Source of the DNA: Rhodoferax sp.
GTDB taxonomy: Bacteria > Pseudomonadota > Gammaproteobacteria > Burkholderiales > Burkholderiaceae_C
Length of the DNA: 61,643 nt
Direction of reading: 5' to 3'
Assembly (NCBI RefSeq): GCF_030697375.1
Contig: NZ_JAUYQD010000020.1
Location: 1-61,643 of the forward strand
The notes under the pieces were generated by a model, which saw only the letters and a list, made by a program, of their open reading frames with translations, ran no database searches and was not told the origin of the DNA. This document shows positions 1 to 7,156 of this stretch, piece by piece; position 1 is the stretch's first letter; each line of letters starts with the position of its first letter. Both the position numbers and the translations under genes were made by a program.

Positions 1-96
1 ACCGATGTATTGACCCGTCTACCTACCCATCCCTATAGCCGCATTGAGGAGTTGCTGCCTACGCACTGGCGCCCCGATGGGGTCCCGCGCCTATAA
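1..96 (+). CDS. IS66-type transposase, C-terminal fragment
   Basis: Frame 1 is open from the window edge to TAA at 94-96 and gives 31 residues. They include LTRLPTHPYSRIEELLPTHW, which resembles the extreme C-terminus of IS66 TnpC transposases (pattern VLTR...HP..RIEELLP). The rest of the protein, including its catalytic core, is off the left edge. The identification depends on one short conserved tail and is therefore moderate. Confidence 0.55.
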   Translation, partial: TDVLTRLPTHPYSRIEELLPTHWRPDGVPRL

Positions 97-141
97 ACAA
101 TTCGCTGGGTCGGCGCAAGATGGTCGGCACCGGATGTTTAC
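1..141 (+). mobile_element. Right end of an IS66-type insertion sequence (partial)
   Basis: The window opens inside an insertion sequence. It carries the last codons of a transposase ending at 96, about 45 untranslated bases, and a terminus at 141. Read inward from that terminus the sequence begins GTAAACATCCGGTGCCGACC. A GTAA start and a short gap after the transposase gene are usual for IS66-family ends. The other end and any target-site duplication lie outside the window, so the boundary at 141 rests on the terminal motif and on the abrupt end of the neighbouring gene. Confidence 0.6.
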
Positions 142-713
142 TGAGTTTCGACAGGAATGTCACCACCAATCTGATCCTTCAGCATTTCACCCATGGATGG
201 CATGGCGCCAGCACGGTCGATATGTCGGCTGGCATCCCACAGGGCCGAGCGCATCAGTGCCTTGGCGCAGTGCAGGTAGGCAGCCTGCACCGTGACGCGG
301 ATCACGACTTTGGGTGTGCGTTTGGCATCCAGGCACGCGGCGATGTCGGCAGCATCGGTGGACAGCAAGGCCGTGCCATTCACTCGCAGGGTTTCGTCCA
401 CGCCGGGCACGAGAAACAGCAGGCCGATCTGGCCTGTTTGGACGATGTTCTCCAGCGTGTCCAGGCGGTTGTTGCCCGGTGAATCGGGTATCAGCAGCGT
501 GTGCTGGTCCAGCACCTTGACAAAGCCCGGTTGCCCGCCGCATGGCGATGCGTCCAGCGCGCCACCAAGCCCAGCACTGGAAACCACAGCCAACGGCGAG
601 AGTTCGATGAAGCGGGTGCAATGCGCGTCCAACTGCGGGAGTTCTTTTTTGACAGAGCGTTCACGGGGTGCGGCGAATAGCGTGCGCAAGTCGGCAAGGG
701 TGGTGATGGGCAT
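138..713 (-). CDS. FMN-binding PPOX-type flavoprotein (MSMEG_1061-like), 3' end cut by the IS
   Basis: The 191-residue product resembles the pyridoxamine-5'-phosphate-oxidase-like split-barrel flavoproteins. Family-like stretches are SSAGLGGALDASPCGGQPGFV near residues 45-65, IPDSPGNNRLDTLENI near 75-90 and FLVPGVDETLRVNG near 100-113. Such proteins bind FMN, but the substrate is unknown. The C-terminus reads MLKDQIGGDIPVETQ and then stops. As I recall the family, it continues for roughly 15-20 residues beyond PVETQ. The stop codon TAA (138-140) lies inside the terminal GTAA of the adjoining IS66-type end, so the gene appears truncated by the insertion. The core fold is nearly intact and some activity may remain. 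Confidence 0.75.
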   Translation of the reverse strand: MPITTLADLRTLFAAPRERSVKKELPQLDAHCTRFIELSPLAVVSSAGLGGALDASPCGGQPGFVKVLDQHTLLIPDSPGNNRLDTLENIVQTGQIGLLFLVPGVDETLRVNGTALLSTDAADIAACLDAKRTPKVVIRVTVQAAYLHCAKALMRSALWDASRHIDRAGAMPSMGEMLKDQIGGDIPVETQ

Positions 714-753
714 GGATAGGGAATAAAGAGTGTTGGCGAGTCAGAATCCAATA

Positions 754-885
754 GGGGGACGCATTATCAACAACGGATCTATCTCAGCCCACGCGCCGCG
801 TCCAAACTCCGTACCATACACGGCGACTAAACACGCCATTACCGGCCGGACCAAATCAACTTCGCTGGATGGCCGAAAATACGAA
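754..885 (+). pseudogene. Short-chain dehydrogenase/reductase relic
   Basis: About 44 codons in one frame encode NNGSISAH, then [12 protein letters not shown], then SLDGRK. This matches the region of short-chain dehydrogenases around the catalytic Ser and the YxxxK motif (YTATK here). The Rossmann glycine motif upstream and the rest of the enzyme downstream are missing. The reading frame runs into the lpdA terminator. It is a decayed fragment, not a gene, and shows that the stretch between the IS-truncated gene and lpdA is degraded DNA. Confidence 0.7.
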
Positions 886-902
886 TCGAGCAGCCAGACA
901 GC

Positions 903-933
903 AAAAAACCCGAACCGGTAAGGGCTCGGGCTT
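903..933 (-). terminator. Rho-independent terminator of the pdh operon
   Basis: On the minus strand an imperfect stem CCCGAGCC / GGTTCGGG with a short loop is followed by a run of six T. It lies 24-54 bases after the lpdA stop codon, where the aceE-aceF-lpdA transcript should end. Confidence 0.7.
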
Positions 934-956
934 TGCGTTGGTGGAGTAGGAGTGAA

Positions 957-2813
957 CTACTTCCGCGCCGGCGGCACATCCGTACAAGACCCGTGCGCAA
1001 TCTCCGCCGCCATGCCGATGGATTCCCCAAGGGTTGGGTGTGGGTGGATGGTCTTGCCGATGTCCACTGCATCCGCGCCCATCTCAATCGCCAAGGCAAT
1101 CTCGCCGATCATGTCACCCGCATGCGTGCCGACCATGCCGCCGCCCAGGATCTTGCCGTGGCCGTGGGCCTCGGGAGAATCGTCGAACAGCAGCTTGGTC
1201 ACGCCTTCGTCGCGGCCGTTCGCAATGGCGCGGCCTGATGCATTCCAGGGGAACAGGCCCTTCTTGACCTTGATGCCTTGGGCCTTGGCCTGGTCTTCGG
1301 TGAGGCCGACCCAGGCCACTTCGGGGTCGGTGTAGGCCACGCTCGGAATCACGCGGGCGTTGAAGGCGGCGGCTGCCAGTTCCTTGTTGCCTTGTATTTC
1401 ACCGGCAATCACTTCGGCGGCCACATGCGCTTCGTGCACGGCCTTGTGCGCCAGCATGGGCTGGCCCACGATGTCGCCAATGGCGAAGATGTGCGGCACG
1501 TTGGTGCGCATCTGGATGTCCACGGGGATGAAGCCGCGGTCCGTCACCGAGACGCCGGCCTTGTCGGCGGCGATCTTCTTGCCGTTGGGCGTGCGGCCCA
1601 CGGCCTGCAGCACCAGGTCGTACACCTGCGGTGCGGGGGCGGTGCCGCCCTCTTCCGCTGGTGCAAAGGTCACCTCAATGCCTTCGGGCAGCGCGCGGGC
1701 GCCCACCGTCTTGGTCTTGAGCATGATGTTGTCGAAGCGCTTGGCGTTCATCTTCTGCCAGATCTTGACCAGGTCGCGATCAGCGCCCTGCATCAGGCCG
1801 TCCATCATTTCCACCACGTCCAGGCGTGCGCCCAGGGTGCTGTAGACGGTGCCCATTTCCAGGCCGATGATGCCGCCGCCCAAAATCAGCATGCGTTTGG
1901 GCACGTCTTTCAGCGCCAAGGCGCCGGTGGAGTCCACCACGCGCGGATCTTCGGGCATAAAGGGCAGACGCACGGCTTGGCTGCCTGCGGCAATGATGGC
2001 CTTTTTGAACTGCACGGTATAGGTTTTACCGGTCTTGGCCTGGCCCTCTGTGCCGGAGGTTTCCTCCACCTGCACATGGTTGGGGCTGACAAAAGCCCCG
2101 TAGCCACGCATCACTCCCACCTTGCGCATCTTGGCCATGGCACTCAGGCCGCCGGTGAGCTTGCTGATGACTTTTTCCTTGTGGCCACGCAATTTGTCGA
2201 TGTTGACCACCGGCGCGCCAAAGTCCACACCCAAATCGGCCATGTGGCTGACTTCGTCCATGACGGCGGCCACGTGCAACAAGGCTTTGCTGGGGATGCA
2301 ACCCACGTTCAGGCAGACGCCGCCCAGGGTGGCGTAGCGCTCGACCAAGATGACTTTGAGCCCCAGGTCTGCCGCGCGGAAAGCCGCCGAATAGCCGCCA
2401 GGGCCGCCGCCGATCACCAGCACGTCGCAGTCCAGGTCCACCGTGCCGGCGTAGCTGGCACCCGCGGGCGCGGGAGCTGCGGCGACAGCAGGTGCAGGCG
2501 CTACAGTTTTAGGAGCTGCTTGCGCAGATTCTACGGGGGCTGGAGCCGTATTGGATGCTGAATTGTCAGCGCCAGCAGCACCTTCCACACTCAGAACCAC
2601 GGAGCCTTGCTTGACCTTGTCACCGAGCTTGACTTTGATCTCTTTGACCACGCCGGCCTGGCTGGACGGGATTTCCATGGAGGCTTTGTCGCTCTCCACG
2701 GTGATCAGGGATTGATCCGCCTTGATGGTGTCACCCACCTTGACCATCAATTCGATGACGGTGACTTCGTCGAAGTCGCCAATGTCGGGAACCTTGATGT
2801 CTACGATTGCCAT
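957..2813 (-). CDS. lpdA: Dihydrolipoyl dehydrogenase (E3) with N-terminal lipoyl domain
   Basis: The 618-residue E3 subunit of pyruvate dehydrogenase reoxidises dihydrolipoamide and passes electrons through a disulfide and FAD to NAD+. Residues 1-80 form a lipoyl domain with the acceptor lysine at 43 (ESDKASME). An Ala/Pro linker of about 40 residues follows. The FAD-binding GGGPGGYSAA and the redox disulfide CLNVGCIP (around residue 168) come next. A second dinucleotide-binding site (GGGIIGLEMG) and the C-terminal HPHPTLGE with the catalytic His-Glu complete the enzyme. An N-terminal lipoyl domain on E3 is a known variant in betaproteobacteria. The gene is last in the operon, 64 bases after aceF, with AGGAAA upstream of the ATG. 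The linker contains a dispersed repeat. Confidence 0.97.
   Translation of the reverse strand: MAIVDIKVPDIGDFDEVTVIELMVKVGDTIKADQSLITVESDKASMEIPSSQAGVVKEIKVKLGDKVKQGSVVLSVEGAAGADNSASNTAPAPVESAQAAPKTVAPAPAVAAAPAPAGASYAGTVDLDCDVLVIGGGPGGYSAAFRAADLGLKVILVERYATLGGVCLNVGCIPSKALLHVAAVMDEVSHMADLGVDFGAPVVNIDKLRGHKEKVISKLTGGLSAMAKMRKVGVMRGYGAFVSPNHVQVEETSGTEGQAKTGKTYTVQFKKAIIAAGSQAVRLPFMPEDPRVVDSTGALALKDVPKRMLILGGGIIGLEMGTVYSTLGARLDVVEMMDGLMQGADRDLVKIWQKMNAKRFDNIMLKTKTVGARALPEGIEVTFAPAEEGGTAPAPQVYDLVLQAVGRTPNGKKIAADKAGVSVTDRGFIPVDIQMRTNVPHIFAIGDIVGQPMLAHKAVHEAHVAAEVIAGEIQGNKELAAAAFNARVIPSVAYTDPEVAWVGLTEDQAKAQGIKVKKGLFPWNASGRAIANGRDEGVTKLLFDDSPEAHGHGKILGGGMVGTHAGDMIGEIALAIEMGADAVDIGKTIHPHPTLGESIGMAAEIAHGSCTDVPPARK
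2500..2562 (+). repeat. Dispersed repeat copy inside the lpdA linker
   Basis: The sequence starts GCTACAG, continues with AGCTGCTTGCGCA, and ends with ACGGGGGCTGGAGCC. It matches copies at 3881, 17865 and 17229 position by position around the TGCTTGCGCA core. On the coding strand of lpdA it encodes part of the Ala/Pro linker, including SAQAAP. Confidence 0.75.
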
Positions 2814-2877
2814 TGTTTTTCCTATTCAGTTGAGGACAGAGCTACGCTGCGCTTCGATCTGTCCCGCAAAGTCGTTC

Positions 2878-4245
2878 TTAAAGCAACACGCGGCGGAAAT
2901 CGCCCAGGATCTGGCCGAGGTACACGTTGAAGCGTGCGGCAGCGGCGCCGTCGATGACGCGGTGGTCCCAGGTCAGGGACAGGGGCAGCATGAGGCGCGG
3001 CTGGAAGGCCTTGCCGTCCCACACTGGCTGCATGCTGGACTTGCAGACACCCAAAATGGCCACTTCTGGCGCGTTGATGATGGGTGTGAAGTAACGCCCG
3101 CCAATGCCGCCCAAGCTAGAGATGGTGAAGGAAGCACCGGTCATCTCGGCCGGGCTCAGCTTGCCGTCACGCGCCTTTTTGGCCAGTTCGCCCATCTCGA
3201 CCGAGATTTGCATGATGCCTTTTTTGTCGGCATCCTTGATCACCGGCACCATCAGGCCATTGGGCGTGTCCGCCGCAAAACCGATGTGGTAGAACTGTTT
3301 GTAGATCAGCGCATCGCCGTCCAGCGAGCTGTTGAACTCGGGGAACTTCTTGAGCGCGGCCACGCAGGCCTTGATCAGGAAAGCCAGCATGGTGACCTTG
3401 ACGCCGGACTTCTCGTTTTCCTTGTTGGTGGAGACGCGGAAGGCTTCCAGGTCGCTGATGTCGGCGTCGTCGTGGTTGGTGACGGCCGGAATCATGATGG
3501 CGTTGCGCAGCAGGTTGGCGCCGCTGATCTTCTTGATACGCGACAGCTCTTTGCGCTCGATGGGGCCAAACTTGGCGAAATCCACCTTGGGCCAAGGGAT
3601 CAATCCCAGGCCCGCACCGTCACCACCACCCGTGGCTTTGTTTTGCGCAGCACCCGCGAGGGTTTGCACCGCGCCGCTCATCACCGAGCGGGTGAAGGCT
3701 TGCACGTCGGAGTCGGTAATTCGACCTTTGAGGCCGCTGCCCTTGACTTCGTTCAAAGGCACGCCGAGTTCACGGGCGTATTTGCGCACCGAGGGCGATG
3801 CGTGGGGCAGTCCAACCGGCGCAGTGGTGGGGTTGTGTGCCGGAACGGCAGCGGCCGGAGCCGCTGGAAGCGCTGCAACCGCTACAGAAACAGGAGCTGC
3901 TTGCGCAACAGCCACGGGGGCTGCAGGCACATTTGGCACTGAAATCTGGGCAGGCGCAGCAGCGGCCGGTACGGGGGCAGCAGCCGGAGCGGGCGCGGCG
4001 CCGGCGCCCTCGCCTTCCAGCAACACCACCAGCGAGCCTTGCTTGACCTTGTCACCGAGCTTAACCTTGATCTCTTTGACCACGCCGGCGTGGCTGGAGG
4101 GGATTTCCATGGAGGCCTTGTCGGACTCCACGGTGATCAGGGACTGGTCCGCCTTGACGGTGTCGCCCACTTTGACCATCAACTCAATGACGGTGACTTC
4201 ATCAAAATCACCAATATCGGGAACGAATATATCTATCGATGCCAT
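2878..4245 (-). CDS. aceF: Pyruvate dehydrogenase E2, dihydrolipoamide acetyltransferase
   Basis: The 455-residue core subunit transfers the acetyl group from lipoamide to CoA. There is one lipoyl domain (residues 1-80, Lys43 in ESDKASME), whereas E. coli E2 has three. An Ala/Pro/Val-rich linker follows to about 145. The peripheral-subunit-binding domain spans about 148-187 (SPSVRKYARELGV, GLKGRITDSDV). The catalytic domain ends with DHRVIDG, giving the active-site His428 and Asp432. The gene starts 20 bases after aceE with GGAGA eight bases before the ATG. The linker is partly built from the same dispersed repeat as in lpdA. Confidence 0.97.
   Translation of the reverse strand: MASIDIFVPDIGDFDEVTVIELMVKVGDTVKADQSLITVESDKASMEIPSSHAGVVKEIKVKLGDKVKQGSLVVLLEGEGAGAAPAPAAAPVPAAAAPAQISVPNVPAAPVAVAQAAPVSVAVAALPAAPAAAVPAHNPTTAPVGLPHASPSVRKYARELGVPLNEVKGSGLKGRITDSDVQAFTRSVMSGAVQTLAGAAQNKATGGGDGAGLGLIPWPKVDFAKFGPIERKELSRIKKISGANLLRNAIMIPAVTNHDDADISDLEAFRVSTNKENEKSGVKVTMLAFLIKACVAALKKFPEFNSSLDGDALIYKQFYHIGFAADTPNGLMVPVIKDADKKGIMQISVEMGELAKKARDGKLSPAEMTGASFTISSLGGIGGRYFTPIINAPEVAILGVCKSSMQPVWDGKAFQPRLMLPLSLTWDHRVIDGAAAARFNVYLGQILGDFRRVLL
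3881..3943 (+). repeat. Dispersed repeat copy inside the aceF linker
   Basis: The copy starts GCTACAG and contains AGCTGCTTGCGCA and ACGGGGGCTGCAGG. It aligns without gaps to the lpdA copy at 2500 and to the one at 17865. Read on the aceF strand it encodes VAQAAP within the flexible linker, in the same frame as the lpdA copy. Confidence 0.75.
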
Positions 4246-4265
4246 TTTTATTGTCTCCAGCTTAT

Positions 4266-6971
4266 TTATGCGTTTAACGGGTTGACTTTGTCGGTCTTGA
4301 TGCCGTATTTGGCAATGGCTTCGACCACCTTGCTGACGGGCACGGTGCCTTCTTCGCTCAGCGCCTTCAATGCAGCCACCACGATGAAATGGCGGTTCAC
4401 TTCGAAGTGTTCGCGCAGTTTGGAGCGGAAGTCGCTGCGGCCAAATCCGTCGGTGCCCAGCACCTTGTAGGTGCGGCCCTTGGGGATGAAGGGGCGAATC
4501 TGCTCGGCGTAGGCCTTCATGTAGTCGGTGGAGGCCACCACGGGGCCGGTGTGTTTCTCCAGCTGTTGGCCCACGAAAGAGACCTTGGGAGCGTCGGCGG
4601 GGTGCAGCAGGTTGAAGCGTTCGCAGTCCTGGCCGTCACGGGTCAGCTCGTTGAAGCTTGGGCAGCTCCAGACATTGGCGGCCACGCCCCAGTCTTTTTC
4701 CAGCAGCTCTTGCGCGGCAATCGATTCACGCAGGATGGTGCCCGAGCCCAGCAACTGCACGCGGGGGGTCAGCTTGGCGCCCTCTTTGCACAGGTACATA
4801 CCCTTGATGATCTGCTCTTCGGTGCCGGCGGTCAGGCCCGGCATGGCGTAGTTTTCGTTCAGCAGCGTGATGTAGTAGTACACGTTGTCCTGCTTCTCCA
4901 CCATGCGTTTGAGGCCGTGGTGCAGGATGACGCCCACTTCGTGCGCGAAGGTCGGGTCATAAGAGATGCAGTTGGGAATGGTGCCTGCCAGGATATGGCT
5001 GTGGCCGTCTTCGTGCTGTAGGCCTTCGCCGTTCAGCGTGGTGCGCCCCGAGGTGCCGCCCAGCAAGAAGCCGCGTGCCTGCATGTCGCCCGCCGCCCAG
5101 GCCAAATCGCCAATGCGCTGGAAGCCGAACATGGAGTAGTACACATAAAACGGCACCATGATGCGGTTGTTGGTGCTGTAGCTGGTGGCTGCGGCAATCC
5201 AGCTGGCCATGCCGCCGGCTTCGTTGATGCCTTCTTGCAGAATCTGACCCGCCTTGTCTTCCTTGTAGTACATGACCTGGTCTTTGTCGACCGGGGTGTA
5301 CTGCTGGCCTGCGGGGTTGTAGATACCGATCTGGCGGAACAGGCCTTCCATACCAAAGGTACGGGCTTCGTCCACCAAAATCGGCACCACACGGGGGCCC
5401 AGCGCCTGGTCACGCAAGAGCGTGGTCAAAAAGCGCACATAGGCCTGGGTGGTGGAGATTTCACGCCCTTCTGGCGTGGCTTCCATGACCGACTTGAAGG
5501 TGTCCAACGAGGGTACGGTGAACTGCTCGTCGGCCTTGGTGCGGCGGTGGGGCAAATAGCCGCCCAAGGCCTTGCGGCGCTCGTGCAGGTACTTCATCTC
5601 GGGCGTGTCTTCGGCGGGCTTGTAGAAGGGAATGTCCGCAATCACGCTGTCGGGCACGGGGATGTTGAAGCGGTCGCGGAAGGCCTTGATGTCCTCGTCG
5701 GTGAGCTTCTTGGTCTGGTGCACATTGTTTTTGCCCTCGCCACTCTTGCCCATGCCAAAGCCTTTGACGGTTTTGATCAGCAGCACAGTGGGCTGGCCTT
5801 CGTGTTTCACGGCTGCGGCAAACGCGGCGTACACCTTTTGGGCATCGTGGCCGCCCCGGCGCAAAGCCCAGATGTCGTCGTCGCTCATCTTGGCCACCAT
5901 CTCGGCGGTGCGCGGGTCTTTGCCGAAGAAATGCTTGCGCACATAGGCGCCGTCGTTGGCCTTCATGGCCTGGTAGTCGCCGTCCAGCGTGTCCATCATG
6001 ACCTTGCGCAGCGCGCCGTCCTTGTCACGCGCCAGGAGGGGGTCCCACTGGCTGCCCCACAGCAGCTTGATGACGTTCCAGCCGGAGCCACGGAACTCGC
6101 CTTCCAGCTCTTGCACGATCTTGCCGTTGCCCCGCACCGGGCCGTCCAGGCGCTGCAGGTTGCAATTGACCACAAACACCAGGTTGTCCAGGTTTTCGCG
6201 GGCCGCCAGGCCGATGGCGCCCAGCGATTCAACTTCGTCCATCTCGCCGTCGCCGCAGAACACCCAGACCTTGCGGTTTTCGGTGTTGGCAATGCCACGG
6301 GCGTGCAGGTATTTCAGGAAACGCGCCTGGTAAATCGCCATCAAGGGGCCCAGGCCCATGGACACGGTGGGGAACTGCCAGAACTCGGGCATCAGCTTGG
6401 GGTGGGGGTAGCTGGACAGGCCCTTGCCATCCACCTCTTGGCGGAAGTTGAGCAACTGCTCTTCCGTCAAACGGCCTTCCAGGAAGGCGCGAGCGTAAAT
6501 ACCGGGGGACACATGGCCCTGGATGTAGAGGCAATCGCCACCGTGGTCGGCCGTCTCGGCGTGCCAGAAATGGTTGAAGCCGGCGCCAAACATATGGGCC
6601 AGCGAAGCAAACGAGCCGATGTGGCCGCCCAGGTCACCACCATCGATGGGGTGGTGGCGGTTGGCCTTGACCACCATGGCCATGGCGTTCCAGCGCATGT
6701 AGGCGCGCAGGCGGCCTTCCAGCTCCAGGTTGCCGGGGCAGCGCTCTTCCTGGTCGGCTTCGATGGTGTTGACGTAACCGGTGTTGGCCGAAAAAGGCAT
6801 GTCGATGCTCTTTTGGCGCGCATGTTCCAGCAGCTGTTCCAGCAAGAAGTGGGCGCGCTCGGGGCCTTCACTTTCAATCACGGCGGACAGTGCGTCCATC
6901 CACTCGCGGGTTTCCTGGCTGTCTAAATCCAAGGCGGCGGCGCTGGCCGGGTTCTGGGGAACTGCTGACAT
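4266..6971 (-). CDS. aceE: Pyruvate dehydrogenase E1 component, homodimeric type
   Basis: The 901-residue thiamine-diphosphate enzyme decarboxylates pyruvate and acetylates the E2 lipoyl group. Its length is close to the E. coli enzyme (887). The ThDP/Mg motif GDGEMDE begins near residue 239 and its partner Asn lies in FVVNCNLQRLDGP. DGGDLGGHIGSFAS and GTSGRTTLNGEGLQHEDGHS are typical of the alpha2 AceE family rather than the alpha/beta E1 type. It is first in the operon, and the start is supported by AGGAG seven bases upstream. Confidence 0.97.
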   Translation of the reverse strand: MSAVPQNPASAAALDLDSQETREWMDALSAVIESEGPERAHFLLEQLLEHARQKSIDMPFSANTGYVNTIEADQEERCPGNLELEGRLRAYMRWNAMAMVVKANRHHPIDGGDLGGHIGSFASLAHMFGAGFNHFWHAETADHGGDCLYIQGHVSPGIYARAFLEGRLTEEQLLNFRQEVDGKGLSSYPHPKLMPEFWQFPTVSMGLGPLMAIYQARFLKYLHARGIANTENRKVWVFCGDGEMDEVESLGAIGLAARENLDNLVFVVNCNLQRLDGPVRGNGKIVQELEGEFRGSGWNVIKLLWGSQWDPLLARDKDGALRKVMMDTLDGDYQAMKANDGAYVRKHFFGKDPRTAEMVAKMSDDDIWALRRGGHDAQKVYAAFAAAVKHEGQPTVLLIKTVKGFGMGKSGEGKNNVHQTKKLTDEDIKAFRDRFNIPVPDSVIADIPFYKPAEDTPEMKYLHERRKALGGYLPHRRTKADEQFTVPSLDTFKSVMEATPEGREISTTQAYVRFLTTLLRDQALGPRVVPILVDEARTFGMEGLFRQIGIYNPAGQQYTPVDKDQVMYYKEDKAGQILQEGINEAGGMASWIAAATSYSTNNRIMVPFYVYYSMFGFQRIGDLAWAAGDMQARGFLLGGTSGRTTLNGEGLQHEDGHSHILAGTIPNCISYDPTFAHEVGVILHHGLKRMVEKQDNVYYYITLLNENYAMPGLTAGTEEQIIKGMYLCKEGAKLTPRVQLLGSGTILRESIAAQELLEKDWGVAANVWSCPSFNELTRDGQDCERFNLLHPADAPKVSFVGQQLEKHTGPVVASTDYMKAYAEQIRPFIPKGRTYKVLGTDGFGRSDFRSKLREHFEVNRHFIVVAALKALSEEGTVPVSKVVEAIAKYGIKTDKVNPLNA

Positions 6972-7039
6972 GGGTGCTCCTGGTTACTTGTGTTGAACTT
7001 TTGCGTAATTTAGTACGGCAGCTCTAGTTTCTCACAGTT

Positions 7040-7068
7040 TATTTAACATTTCAAGTTATGCTTTTCAA
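7040..7068 (-). promoter_or_regulatory. Candidate sigma-70 promoter of aceE-aceF-lpdA
   Basis: On the minus strand TTGAAA (7068-7063) and TAAATA (7045-7040) are separated by 17 bases. They lie in a markedly AT-rich stretch about 70 bases before the aceE start. The rest of 6972-7156 is shared upstream DNA of the divergent sensor kinase gene. No operator could be identified by eye. Confidence 0.4.
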
Positions 7069-7156
7069 TTTCATAATGCGAATTATCAATCAACATTTAA
7101 CCAACAGGCATCCGCACCCATAAAGCAGCACACCCACCTCCTCTAAACTCGGGGCC

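Noticed and set aside
1278..2561. Long plus-strand open frame of 427 codons
   Set aside because: It lies wholly inside lpdA on the opposite strand, and its His/Gly/Ala-rich product is typical of antisense frames in high-GC genes.
2834..2864. Inverted repeat GGACAGA/TCTGTCC between aceF and lpdA as an attenuator
   Set aside because: It has seven pairs, a 17-base loop and no T-run, which is too weak to call and may be chance.
5235..6926. Plus-strand open frame of 563 codons
   Set aside because: It is the antisense of aceE, has no recognisable domain, and its composition mirrors the coding strand.
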